From Lewinellaceae bacterium (GTDB taxonomy: Bacteria > Bacteroidota > Bacteroidia > Chitinophagales > Saprospiraceae): 28,310 nucleotides of DNA. Shown here piece after piece: positions 8,703-17,084 of the stretch (the first letter of the stretch is position 1; each line of letters starts with the position of its first letter). The translations under genes and the position numbers were made by a program. The DNA lies in the NCBI GenBank assembly GCA_020636445.1, contig JACJXV010000048.1, positions 1-28,310 of the forward strand, read 5' to 3'. The notes under the pieces were generated by a model. The model was not told the DNA's origin. It searched no databases and was given only the letters and a program-made list of their open reading frames with translations.

Positions 8703-9479
8703 TTAGCGAAAAATGATGCGTTTGTTAACCCATAACAATAACACCGGAGGCAAGACCAGCAATAAACTGGCTACCCCCGCCAGATAACTGTTCGCCTCCG
8801 TAACATATTGAAAAACCCGCACCGTGAGCGTTTGCACCTTACTGACCCCAATCAAACTGGTCAGGCCATACTCAAACCAGGACAGTAAATAGGTCTGAAA
8901 AAAGCCCACCAATAAGGGCGTTCGCGCTAGCGGCCAAACGACTCGCTGCCATACTTGCCGGGAGTTACCGCCCAGGGTATACACCAAATGCTCCATAGCA
9001 CGCACCCGGGGCGTCCAAAAACTGGTGAATAAAATCACCCCAAACGGAAACGCAATGAGCAATTGGGCCAGAAAAACCCCACTAATCCGGCCACTACTGT
9101 TTATGACCAGAAAAAAATACTGCCAACATGCAGCCAGCAGAACCGGCGCCAACAGGTACGGGCTATACGCCAACCACAACCACCGCTCGCGATGCGGGGA
9201 ATAAGCCACCGCCCGCGCCACCCAGAACGACAACCCGGTAGCCACCAGAGCTACGCCCGTACTCAGCCCTAAAGACAATACTAAACTACGCCCCAGTCCC
9301 GTATCCCCTCCAACTAATGAAGCCCAGTTCGCCGTGGTCCAGACGGCTGGTAAAATATCCGGAAAATGCCAATTTTGTCCCCACGACAAGAGGATCAGGT
9401 AGCCAAACGGAAACAACAACAGCGCTCCGACAAGCCATTGACCTGGTTTACCCCATATCGATCCTGTTTCTTTATTCAT
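8703..9479 (-). CDS. ABC transporter permease, second YnjC-like half
   Basis: A 258-residue inner-membrane permease with about six hydrophobic segments, beginning at VGALLLFPFGYLILLSW and ending with LLLVLPPVLLLWV. The cytoplasmic EAA-type loop that contacts the ATPase is visible as HLVYTLGGNSRQVWQRVVWP. The ATG (complement of 9477-9479) lies inside the end of the preceding permease, an eight-base overlap implying translational coupling. In E. coli YnjC both permease halves are one protein of about 511 residues; here they are two genes totalling 546 residues. The function follows from the context of YnjB-like and YnjD-like neighbours. Confidence 0.88.
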   Translation of the reverse strand: MNKETGSIWGKPGQWLVGALLLFPFGYLILLSWGQNWHFPDILPAVWTTANWASLVGGDTGLGRSLVLSLGLSTGVALVATGLSFWVARAVAYSPHRERWLWLAYSPYLLAPVLLAACWQYFFLVINSSGRISGVFLAQLLIAFPFGVILFTSFWTPRVRAMEHLVYTLGGNSRQVWQRVVWPLARTPLLVGFFQTYLLSWFEYGLTSLIGVSKVQTLTVRVFQYVTEANSYLAGVASLLLVLPPVLLLWVNKRIIFR

Positions 9480-10338
9480 GCGCTTTCATGCGAAACCGCC
9501 GCAATAGCATCGGCGTCACCACCAATACCAACGCGGCGTAAACCAGACAAATAACGTAGGCCTGGGGGATGTCCTGCAGATTGAACCGCTGCAGTTTCCG
9601 AATAGCCAATACCGAGATCATTTGCGGCGACTGACTTCCCAATAACAAAGGAATCTCGTAAGACCCCAGGACAAATACGAAATATAAAATCAGCGTAGGG
9701 GATGCCCGACGCAATAAAACCGGAATCAGTATCCGGCGCCGTACCTGACGCTCCGAGGCACCCAAACTAGCAGCCAGCTGCGCATAATTAGCCAGCCCCT
9801 CCGCCGCGTAAAGCTGTCCAAAAAAAATCGCAAAAAAAGGCGTTGCCATGGCCGCATGCGCCAGGAGAATACCCAAACCCCAAGGATCATTCACCATGGC
9901 CGGAAACTGGTCAACATCCTGAAGCAACCCAACGTGATAGGCCAGGCGGGCAAACCACCCGGCTCCCGTAAACCATTGAAATACCAGAAAAGCCACAACC
10001 ATCGCCGGGAAGGTAAGCGGCAGATAAATTCCATAGGACAACCACCCGCTTTGCCAGGTATCCCGCCAGCGCAACACCAGCTGTAGCGCCAGCATAATCG
10101 CCAGAGCCATACTGGCTGTTGCCAGATAAATACTAAAGGTCAGGGATTTCCAAAAGACCATACTTCCCAACACCGCGCCCCAGTGTTGCAGGGTGAAGCC
10201 TTCCCGCAGCAATCCCACCAGCCCCAGGCTGTAGAGCAAAGCATACCCCAGGCCAGCGACCAGAGGTACTGCCGTTAACAGAAACAGCACCAGCAGGCCG
10301 GGCGACCAGGGTCGGGGGGTGCGGTTGCGCTTGAACAT
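9472..10338 (-). CDS. ABC transporter permease, first YnjC-like half
   Basis: A 288-residue inner-membrane protein with about six membrane segments (first near residues 14-36). The EAA-type loop reads AQLAASLGASERQVRRRILI, the binding-protein-dependent transport permease signature. It starts three bases after the stop of the binding-protein gene (TAG, three bases, ATG) and overlaps the next permease by eight bases, so binding protein and both permeases are tightly coupled. It corresponds to the N-terminal half of the fused YnjC permease; the substrate is unknown. Confidence 0.88.
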   Translation of the reverse strand: MFKRNRTPRPWSPGLLVLFLLTAVPLVAGLGYALLYSLGLVGLLREGFTLQHWGAVLGSMVFWKSLTFSIYLATASMALAIMLALQLVLRWRDTWQSGWLSYGIYLPLTFPAMVVAFLVFQWFTGAGWFARLAYHVGLLQDVDQFPAMVNDPWGLGILLAHAAMATPFFAIFFGQLYAAEGLANYAQLAASLGASERQVRRRILIPVLLRRASPTLILYFVFVLGSYEIPLLLGSQSPQMISVLAIRKLQRFNLQDIPQAYVICLVYAALVLVVTPMLLRRFRMKAHE

Positions 10339-10341
10339 AAA

Positions 10342-11571
10342 CTATTGCTCGATAATTTCCCGACGAAAATCCGCAGCTAACCGAATCATGTACTCCGGTG
10401 CCGGTTCTGGTAAGGCTCGGGCCTGCATCTCCTCCCGGGAGGGGCCATACTGTCGGATAGGCAGTGCAGCAAACTTTGCCGGCCACTCTCCCTCCAGGCG
10501 TGGTACGTCCAACACCGTTCCATCTCCCCAGACAGCGGGATCCTGCTTGCGGTATTGGGCTTCAGGTGATAGCATGAAATTTACCACAACCATTGCCCCT
10601 GCAGCCTGGCCCGAGTGCCGGGGAATGCCCAGGTAATGCGAATTCTGAATCGTGCCAAAAGCCGGCACGTAGGCACGTGCCGTTGGTGGAAATACCCCCT
10701 GCCGGATTTTATTATCGACCTCGCAATCATTATTGCTCATCGTAAACCACACCTCACCGTTGGCAAATAGCTGATGTAATGGAGCCACCGCCTCAGGAAA
10801 GGTCTTACCCTCTTTCCACAAATAAGGCTGCAACTGCCGCAGGTAATCCCATAACACAGTACTGTACCGCGCATATTTCTCCTCATCAAAAGGACCGGCC
10901 AAGGCTTCTGCCCCCCCGGCAATATCCATCAGCAGCGCCTTGAGGAATGTAAGTCCGGTGAACTGGGTGTCAAAGGTAAACTTACCCGGATGGGCCTGGA
11001 CAAAGGCGAGCAATGCTTCCCGGGTCCGGGGCGGGTCCGCTACCTTTTCGCTGTTGTAAATCAACGCCATCTGTACATTACCCCAGGGGCACTCAAATCC
11101 ATCTACCGGCTGTTGAAAGTCCCGCGCAATAAAAGGATTTTCCCAGTCTATCCATGCAGCATTCGGCAAACGATCCGTCCAGGGACCGAGCAATCCATCA
11201 ATTTGCCGCAACTGGTAAAAGGTTTCCCCGTTGATCCACAACAGGTCCAGGTCACTCTGCGTTTTTCCGGCTTGCAATTCGGCCATGAGCGTCTGGACAA
11301 TATAATTGCCCTGCCCGCTGGCAATGTCGAGGGTAACGCCATAGCGATCGGCAACGACCGGTGCTACATAATCCCGCATATACGCATTGATCAGCGGATC
11401 ACCCGACCACATCATCATGTTGACGGTAGTTCCCCGTGCCCGCGCCTCAATGCTGTCCCAAGGCAGGGCTAGGACTGTATCTGAAGATTGTCCACCCGAA
11501 TCAGGACCACAGCCGGAAAGTGCCATTACCGCCAGGAAGCTTATCGCGCTTATCCATTGCCAACGTTTCAT
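10342..11571 (-). CDS. ynjB: YnjB-like ABC transporter substrate-binding lipoprotein
   Basis: A 409-residue lipoprotein with signal MKRWQWISAISFLAVMALSGC and lipid cysteine 21. Several blocks match E. coli YnjB as I remember it: an opening of the form ARARGTTV, DLLWINGETFYQL, CPWGNVQMALIYN, FTGLTFLKALL, PYLWKEGKTFPE and KQDPAVWGDGTVLD. These identify the YnjBCD importer rather than the Fe(III), sulfate or spermidine families. It is first in a unit with two permeases, ATPase and radical SAM protein. The preceding 200-bp gap after the TonB receptor contains repeated GTTTAGA motifs. The cargo of YnjBCD is not settled, so no substrate is assigned. Confidence 0.93.
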   Translation of the reverse strand: MKRWQWISAISFLAVMALSGCGPDSGGQSSDTVLALPWDSIEARARGTTVNMMMWSGDPLINAYMRDYVAPVVADRYGVTLDIASGQGNYIVQTLMAELQAGKTQSDLDLLWINGETFYQLRQIDGLLGPWTDRLPNAAWIDWENPFIARDFQQPVDGFECPWGNVQMALIYNSEKVADPPRTREALLAFVQAHPGKFTFDTQFTGLTFLKALLMDIAGGAEALAGPFDEEKYARYSTVLWDYLRQLQPYLWKEGKTFPEAVAPLHQLFANGEVWFTMSNNDCEVDNKIRQGVFPPTARAYVPAFGTIQNSHYLGIPRHSGQAAGAMVVVNFMLSPEAQYRKQDPAVWGDGTVLDVPRLEGEWPAKFAALPIRQYGPSREEMQARALPEPAPEYMIRLAADFRREIIEQ

Positions 11572-11584
11572 CTGTCCTTTTTTT

Positions 11585-11688
11585 GTTTAGAACCGCCACC
11601 CCGACTTTGTGTCGGGATTCAAAACTCACTTCGCTCTTGCCTAGTTTAGAGCCGCGCCTGCGGTGCTGGTTTAGAGAGTTCGTTTAGA
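11585..11688. repeat. Four copies of GTTTAGA upstream of the ynjB-like gene
   Basis: GTTTAGA occurs at 11585-11591, 11644-11650, 11669-11675 and 11682-11688, with irregular spacing. All are in the same orientation, in the gap between the TonB receptor stop and the binding-protein start. A small hairpin CCCGAC/GTCGGG lies at 11600-11616. The motifs may be regulator sites or decayed repeats; no known element was recognised. Confidence 0.35.
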
Positions 11689-11773
11689 AGATACAGAACT
11701 CAACACTTTCAGTATGTACGCCGCAGATGCGTTTTTACCCCCCTCAACTATGCATAATTCCACCATTGTATGA

Positions 11774-14770
11774 TTACCAAAGATAACGTATCCCCAACTG
11801 AAACTGCCGCGGAGCACCGGCATTGCGTCGAATCAGTAAGCCGGAGGCTTTCGACCCCGGTTGAATCTGATTACTCTGCGTAGCATTATTGCTATACCCG
11901 CTCAGGTTTTGTGCGTTGAAAACATTGAATATGTCGGCCCGAAATTCAAGGCGCCCACCACCAGCCGGTAAGAGGTACTGCATACTCACATCGAACACAT
12001 TGGACCAGGGCAGGCGGTCGTTATTGCGCCCTTCTCCGGGGAAACGGTCGCTATTCCCCACGTAGGCATCGCCAAAGGACGATCCATCGCCATTGAGGTC
12101 TGTGGTGCCGAATAACAAGGCATCCGGAATGCGGTTAATAGGTTGTCCACTTTGCAGTAAAGAGGCCAGCGTAATCGAGAAATCACCTGCCGGATAATAC
12201 GAGAAAATGCTGCTGATGATATGCGTCCGGTCATTAATCGAGGGGCCCCACTCGGCAGCAAAATTATTGGCATCCATCGCCCGGAAGTTGATGTCTTCGG
12301 TATTGTTTTCCAGCAAAGAAAGCGTATAGTTAAGCCGGTAGGCGTAACGATCTTCACCGCGCTCTTTTTGCAGGTTCACACTGGCGGCATAATAGCGGGA
12401 GCGGCCGCCGCTCTCCGAAACAACAATATTGCGGGCGACCCCACTTACCTGCTCACCATTGATCAGCGCATAGCTGCCATTCACAATGGGAATTGGCCGG
12501 GTAGCATCCGCTTGTGCCGGGGTACGTACGGTTACTGCTCCAGGGTCCGGTAAGGGGTATGCTGCCGCTGCGTTTAAGTTGCGCAAGCGGAAGAGGTCAT
12601 ACGATTGATTATGAACAAAGTCGACAAAAAACAAGGATTTGGCATCTACCTGGAGTTGGTAACCAAGGGCAACCTGATGCGTGTAGGGATTCTGATAGCC
12701 ACTGGGGTTCAGGATTCGACGTTCGTTGCTAAAAACCCCTTCCCGCTGCGCCTGAAGCTGGTCGAAGCTAGGCCCTTGCAAGTAAGGTACTCCGGAAGCA
12801 AAGCCACCCAGATTGCCAGCAAATGTTATCCGGTCAATATCGGTATCCGCAGGTAGTTGCCCCAGGCGAATCAACTCCTGCAGCTGGCGGCGGTAATCGG
12901 CCGAGGTGGTGTTTTGCTGTAAGGCATCACTGTAAATAGCATAGGGGATTTTATCGTAAAAAATACCATAGCCGGCCCGCAACGCACTCCGCTGCCCTAG
13001 CTTGTAATTGAGATTTACCCGCGGTGCCAGGTTATTGAGATCCCCGGCAGTACTGCCTCCTTTGGAAAGATTATCGTAGTCAAAGCGGATACCCAAAATG
13101 ACATTCAGGCGTTCGCCGGCCGTAAATTGATCCTCCAGGTAGGCCGAGTAAACCGTCTGCCGGGTGCCAAAAGAGGCCGGTCGCAACTCCACACCGTACG
13201 CCAGCACCTGCACATCCGCCGGAATATCCGTCACCGAAAGGGCGCTGCCCAGATTGCGCCCACGCAGAGCGCTAAGTTGCGCCGGGGTGAGTTTTACGGT
13301 ATAATTACCATTGACATTGCCCCCACCCAGCAACTGGTGGTCGGCACTGATCAGGCCCAGACCCGCTTTAAAGGTATGTTTGCGTGCGTAGTACTTGAAT
13401 TTTTGCTGAAATTGAACCGTATTTTCGGTAGCATCAAATATGTACCCGGGGTGTCCCAGGACGGCAATTGTTTGCTCGCCGGGATCCAGGACGGCCACCT
13501 GCGGGCTACCTTCATTCAACGGCCGACCATAATTCCACCGGAACCGGGCGTACTGCAGGTTGGTTTCAGCGGCAAATTTTTCGCCGAGGTAGGCATTTTT
13601 CCAGGCCACCAATAAGGAATTACGATCCTGGAAATTGGCGGCAGAAGGAAACGACACGCCCCCTTCAAGTCCTCCCCCCTGGCGTTCGATCGCTACCAGA
13701 CCCAGGTTGGCACGCAGGGAAGACCGAAAGCGGCTGCTCCACTGATGGTCGAGTTTTGCCGATATATAATTGAAGGTATTCGTTCCCCGCACTGTTTCAT
13801 TGACACCCAGCGCCGGGGAATTCAGCAGGTTGTCCTTCACATCCGTAGTATGCTCCACATTGACGTAATAAAAGGTCTGATCGCGCACCAGGGCTCCGCC
13901 AAAACCGACACCCGCCTGATAACGCTGAAAGCCATCTTTAACCAGATTGCCGGAAAGATCACGCTGGGCATATGCACTGCGCCCATCGATCACAGGCCCC
14001 GGGCGACTAATTACAAAAGCCTCGCCGCTAAATTCATTGCCCCCAGACATGCTCGTAATATCAACCACCCCATTGGCCGTCAGGCCGTATTCTGCAGAGT
14101 AATTATTCGTCAACACGGTGATATTGCGGGTAAATCCACTGGGAATAGCAAATTTCTGCCCCCCCAAGAAGCGCTCGTTATTGTCCAGACCATCAATGAG
14201 GTAGCTGGTAAACAACGAATTGGCTCCATTGATACTGACATTAGGCGCCTCAGGGTAAAATCCGGTCGCCTGCGAAACATTGGGTAACCGGTACAGTACC
14301 CGGGTTATATCCCGGCCCTCGATAGGCAGGGATTGAATCTCTGCACGCTTAAGCTCGAAAGATACTTCCGCATCCTGCCGGTTGATTTGCGTAGCGCCGC
14401 CCGCCGTAACCTCGACTCCTACGAGCTCTATAGTTCGTTTGCTCAGCCGAATCAGTTCCACGGTCGGGTTTTGATTGGAGCGGATATCGACATTATCCAG
14501 GCTTGTCTCCAGGAATTCATCCGTTTCGGCTACCGTTAGGGAATAGCCACTGAGGGCAGCAATACCCCGAAAAACAGCACGACCTTGTTCATCCGTCAGG
14601 CGCTGGCGAACCAGCCCCGTAGGATCATGGCGGAGCGTCACCTCCACATTCGGTGCGACCTCGTTGGTCTGATAGTTGCGCAGAATAACCGTCAGGTCTT
14701 GTTGCGCTAGCAGTGATCCTGCCCAGCCGCAAACCAGGAGTAAGCTAAAGAGTGTACGGGTAATTTGCAT
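11774..14770 (-). CDS. TonB-dependent outer-membrane receptor with CarboxypepD_reg domain
   Basis: A 998-residue outer-membrane protein from the ATG at 14770; a TTG 18 bases upstream would merely extend the signal peptide MQITRTLFSLLLVCGWAG...LLAQQ. Residues about 25-105 are a carboxypeptidase-regulatory-like domain (VTLRHDP, LTDEQGRAVFRGI, YSLTVAET). Residues about 125-260 are the plug: LPIEGRDITRVLYRLPNV, VSINGANSLFTSYLIDGLDN and YSAEYGLTANGVVDITSMSG. The rest is a beta-barrel ending in an aromatic terminal residue (FQLGIRYLW) for outer-membrane assembly. It belongs to the Oar/SusC-like receptors that import large substrates with TonB energy. No SusD-like partner is in the window, so the ligand is unknown. 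A CCCTG...CAGGG inverted repeat lies in its leader at 14801-14827. Confidence 0.93.
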   Translation of the reverse strand: MQITRTLFSLLLVCGWAGSLLAQQDLTVILRNYQTNEVAPNVEVTLRHDPTGLVRQRLTDEQGRAVFRGIAALSGYSLTVAETDEFLETSLDNVDIRSNQNPTVELIRLSKRTIELVGVEVTAGGATQINRQDAEVSFELKRAEIQSLPIEGRDITRVLYRLPNVSQATGFYPEAPNVSINGANSLFTSYLIDGLDNNERFLGGQKFAIPSGFTRNITVLTNNYSAEYGLTANGVVDITSMSGGNEFSGEAFVISRPGPVIDGRSAYAQRDLSGNLVKDGFQRYQAGVGFGGALVRDQTFYYVNVEHTTDVKDNLLNSPALGVNETVRGTNTFNYISAKLDHQWSSRFRSSLRANLGLVAIERQGGGLEGGVSFPSAANFQDRNSLLVAWKNAYLGEKFAAETNLQYARFRWNYGRPLNEGSPQVAVLDPGEQTIAVLGHPGYIFDATENTVQFQQKFKYYARKHTFKAGLGLISADHQLLGGGNVNGNYTVKLTPAQLSALRGRNLGSALSVTDIPADVQVLAYGVELRPASFGTRQTVYSAYLEDQFTAGERLNVILGIRFDYDNLSKGGSTAGDLNNLAPRVNLNYKLGQRSALRAGYGIFYDKIPYAIYSDALQQNTTSADYRRQLQELIRLGQLPADTDIDRITFAGNLGGFASGVPYLQGPSFDQLQAQREGVFSNERRILNPSGYQNPYTHQVALGYQLQVDAKSLFFVDFVHNQSYDLFRLRNLNAAAAYPLPDPGAVTVRTPAQADATRPIPIVNGSYALINGEQVSGVARNIVVSESGGRSRYYAASVNLQKERGEDRYAYRLNYTLSLLENNTEDINFRAMDANNFAAEWGPSINDRTHIISSIFSYYPAGDFSITLASLLQSGQPINRIPDALLFGTTDLNGDGSSFGDAYVGNSDRFPGEGRNNDRLPWSNVFDVSMQYLLPAGGGRLEFRADIFNVFNAQNLSGYSNNATQSNQIQPGSKASGLLIRRNAGAPRQFQLGIRYLW

Positions 14771-14926
14771 GGTATTTATTTTTGTCAACCACGGTAAGTA
14801 CCCTGCTCACCGCATAGCAGTGCAGGGCAATTGTAGTCAACGATATTTTTGGCAATAAAAATGAGTATTAAAGGCTTCGCGAAAACCAGGAAGCGATCGG
14901 TTGGAGAACCATCAGGGAAACGTCCT

Positions 14927-15640
14927 TCAGGTCATTAGAAGCGCCGGAAGCGGGGGCCCGCGGAAGGATAAGGGTCTCTCCGCAACAGCCCCTACCGACA
15001 CCCCCGGGAGAGGGCAAAAAAGGCCCATTGATTCGGCCTGAATCAGTCGGTAAAGACGGTTTATTAAGCCTGTCGCTCGCAGGAGTTCGCGGTGCAACTC
15101 CTGTTGGTTATCAGCATCCCTTGCTGGATTTAGCCAACGCAGCGCAGTATTTAACTCAGTGCTATATTGGCACAATCCGGCCTGCAGCGCCGCCGTTTGC
15201 CAGGGGAGTGCTTCCCATGGCTTCCGGGAGAACCCTTGTGCCGTAATGCCGATGAGGTAGACCCCACCATCCAAAGCCGGCCCCAGCACTAAATCCGTTC
15301 GTTGAAGAAGTCGGGCGGCTTGCCGTAAGTGTTGGATAGTTAAGGAGGGGCAGTCATTGCCGATGACCAGTACCTGCTGGTAGGTTTCCTGCTGAAAGAC
15401 ATCCGCCAGGGCGCCTCCCAGTCGTTGGCCAAAAGAAGTTCCGCGTTGCTGCGAGCCCCGAATAACCTGAACCGGAAATCCGCTCTGCCGCGCCACCTTG
15501 ATCGCCTGGCGATTAAGCGCACGAACCATAGCAAGACCCGAACGCCAGCGCTTTGCCCGTATTTCTGCCCGTTCTTCGCGCAAAAACACCATGACAAGCG
15601 TAGCGGATGGCCTGGTCTTGAAATTGGTGACGTCTTCCAT
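14927..15640 (-). CDS. DUF2064 / TIGR04282-type glycosyltransferase
   Basis: A 237-residue GT-A-like protein. The family landmarks are a conserved start (ATLVMVFLREE), FGQRLGGALADVFQ, VLVIGNDCPSLTIQHL (nucleotide-binding strand with the DCP motif) and LGPALDGGVYLIGI. Members are annotated as glycosyltransferases, some in arsenosugar biosynthesis gene clusters, but no arsenic genes are present here, so the acceptor is unknown. The first residues usually read like a nucleotidyltransferase start; here they follow a 12-residue extension. The ATG at 15640 is the first good start. It lies 156 bp upstream of the TonB receptor on the same strand and is divergent from the iSTAND operon. Confidence 0.87.
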   Translation of the reverse strand: MEDVTNFKTRPSATLVMVFLREERAEIRAKRWRSGLAMVRALNRQAIKVARQSGFPVQVIRGSQQRGTSFGQRLGGALADVFQQETYQQVLVIGNDCPSLTIQHLRQAARLLQRTDLVLGPALDGGVYLIGITAQGFSRKPWEALPWQTAALQAGLCQYSTELNTALRWLNPARDADNQQELHRELLRATGLINRLYRLIQAESMGLFCPLPGVSVGAVAERPLSFRGPPLPALLMT

Positions 15641-15794
15641 TATTATCGCAATATACTATTCCTCAAGAGCTATACCTACATCGAAATGGTTTGTGAACTC
15701 AAATCTATTTCGAGTGCAGAATATACTGCTGATGGGTTGGGGATGATCCCATCATGCTATAACATACGTAATATTCGCAGGTTTTGGTTTTTCA

Positions 15795-15816
15795 CAATGT
15801 CCTCAACAGGACATTG
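15795..15816. repeat. 9-bp perfect inverted repeat upstream of the iSTAND operon
   Basis: CAATGTCCT and AGGACATTG are separated by CAAC, making a perfect 9-bp stem or operator-like dyad about 135 bases before the first operon gene. The T-run follows only about 27 bases later, so it is not a typical terminator. It overlaps the ATG of the small frame at 15797, so it could be a regulator site or could control that peptide. Confidence 0.5.
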
Positions 15817-15928
15817 CCCAAGATGTGGAAAAGTTTATCTTTTTTTACTTCAATCACAGCTTTTCCCGCCCTCGGATAATGCTTATGTCGGCATACCTCC
15901 AATTGACATCAGGAATTTTGCCATATAA
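15797..15928 (+). CDS. Possible 43-residue peptide with a CPRCG zinc knuckle
   Basis: The ATG at 15797 opens a 43-codon frame starting MSSTGHCPRCGKVYLFLL and ending at TAA 15926-15928, 22 bases before the TTG of the EAD11-iSTAND gene. CPRCGKVY resembles one half of a zinc ribbon; no second cysteine pair follows. It may be a truncated remnant, a small leader peptide of the operon, or chance. The dyad over its start codon is suggestive but not proof of expression. Confidence 0.25.
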   Translation: MSSTGHCPRCGKVYLFLLQSQLFPPSDNAYVGIPPIDIRNFAI

Positions 15929-15950
15929 ATTGTTAAATTAGTGTTCTGTT

Positions 15951-17084
15951 TTGATTTTTCATTTGCTTCAATACCCAAAGACGCCTTACCCATTGGCAAC
16001 ACTCCAACAAATTCAGCAGCTCATTACGGAGGCGCGCCTGGCGACCGCCCTGGATGAGCTTTGGACCTGGGCACAAGAAAATGGAAATCCCGAACAACAA
16101 ACCCTGGTTGCCACCTGGAAAGGAAATTACCGAGCTATCGAAGAGCGCGCTTCTACACGGGTCATCAGCACCCAGGAACAGCTGCAGGAAACGGCCATCA
16201 TCACCCAGGGAGTGCTAACCTTCGTCAGCCGGATCATGGATGCTCCGCCGCCCGATCGGCCAGCGATTCACGACTATCATAGCTATACCTGTGACCGCAA
16301 CGAGCAGGAAAAAATCTTCAAAAGCGAATTTGCTACCCGGGATGCAGCACCCAGCCGGGTACAATTTTATTATCTCTACGGGGGCGATCTTCAACTCCAC
16401 ACGGGTATGGTGCAGCGCATTGCCTACAACCTGGAAGGCCGTTTGTATGACTACCTCAACCCCGATTTGCCGGCGGCCTGCCAAACGGAATTCGTCGATG
16501 TTCCCTTCGAAGGCGACCCGCCTACAGAAGACTATACCATCGAGATGCTGGCGCGGCTATTTTCTGCTTTTGGCCTCCAGCCTAACCAATTTGCGCCGTT
16601 ACGCGAACGCACCCTGAACGACATTCTACAACAAAGCCCGCGCATTCGCGAGTTAGGAGGGCAGGATTACATCTGTGTTTGCATTCATATCAACGAATAT
16701 TTCTGGTATCCCGATGCTACTCCGGAAGCCGTCACCTGGTTTATCAACGACTTTTGTGGCAAGCCAACCCCTCCTGATAAGCCGCGGTTATTGTTCTTTT
16801 TTGCCGTCGAGTATGACGAGAACAACATCAGTCTGAAGCAGGAACTGCTGGCTGCCGTAGGGCAAAACCCACAGATTATAGCACTGCCTGAGCTAAACAT
16901 GGTTAGCCTGGTAGATATCAATAAATGGTTTGTCGCTTACAAAAACATTGCTCCCGATCCCCGCGACCGCAAGGCGATTGTCCAAACCCATTTTGGCACT
17001 GATTCGGAGTATTACATGATTGATGTCCAGGAAAAACTATTGAAAATTATTACCGATCACAATAATCAACGCTTGTTGTCATGA
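15951..17084 (+). CDS. EAD11 adaptor fused to an inactive STAND-like (iSTAND) domain
   Basis: A 377-residue cytoplasmic protein; no ATG is available, and TTG 15951 is the first usable start after an in-frame stop at 15939. Residues about 17-97 are helical and match the C-terminal domain of the kinase encoded at 1778: LITEARLATALDEL, then YRAIEERASTRVIS against LKALQQARINDTIS. I read this as EAD11. Residues about 110-375 resemble the iSTAND family: YTCDRNEQEKIF, then YYLYGGDLQLHTGMVQRI where a STAND ATPase would have a P-loop, and a Walker-B-like strand ICVCIHINEYFW. The GKT lysine is absent, so ATP hydrolysis is not expected. It overlaps moxR by ATGA. The likely role is a scaffold linking MoxR machinery to effectors carrying the same adaptor. 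Confidence 0.85.
   Translation: MIFHLLQYPKTPYPLATLQQIQQLITEARLATALDELWTWAQENGNPEQQTLVATWKGNYRAIEERASTRVISTQEQLQETAIITQGVLTFVSRIMDAPPPDRPAIHDYHSYTCDRNEQEKIFKSEFATRDAAPSRVQFYYLYGGDLQLHTGMVQRIAYNLEGRLYDYLNPDLPAACQTEFVDVPFEGDPPTEDYTIEMLARLFSAFGLQPNQFAPLRERTLNDILQQSPRIRELGGQDYICVCIHINEYFWYPDATPEAVTWFINDFCGKPTPPDKPRLLFFFAVEYDENNISLKQELLAAVGQNPQIIALPELNMVSLVDINKWFVAYKNIAPDPRDRKAIVQTHFGTDSEYYMIDVQEKLLKIITDHNNQRLLS

Larger units (their letters stand above)
15641..15950. other. Divergent intergenic region before the EAD11-iSTAND operon
   Basis: This 310-bp A/T-rich stretch separates the DUF2064 gene (minus) from the three-gene operon (plus), so it must hold promoters for both. No exact TAnnTTTG element was found on either strand. 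It contains the inverted repeat at 15795-15816 and a 43-codon frame with a zinc-ribbon-like start, both listed separately. Confidence 0.45.

Noticed and set aside
8703..11571. Iron(III), sulfate or spermidine importer
   Set aside because: Sequence blocks of the binding protein match YnjB much better than those families, so no such substrate is assigned.
12221..14539. Several long plus-strand frames across the TonB receptor
   Set aside because: They are antisense shadows of a well-supported gene with domain order and signal peptide on the minus strand.
15425..15928. 167-codon plus-strand frame antisense to the DUF2064 gene
   Set aside because: Its first part is a shadow of the minus-strand glycosyltransferase; only the last 43 codons outside the gene deserved separate mention.
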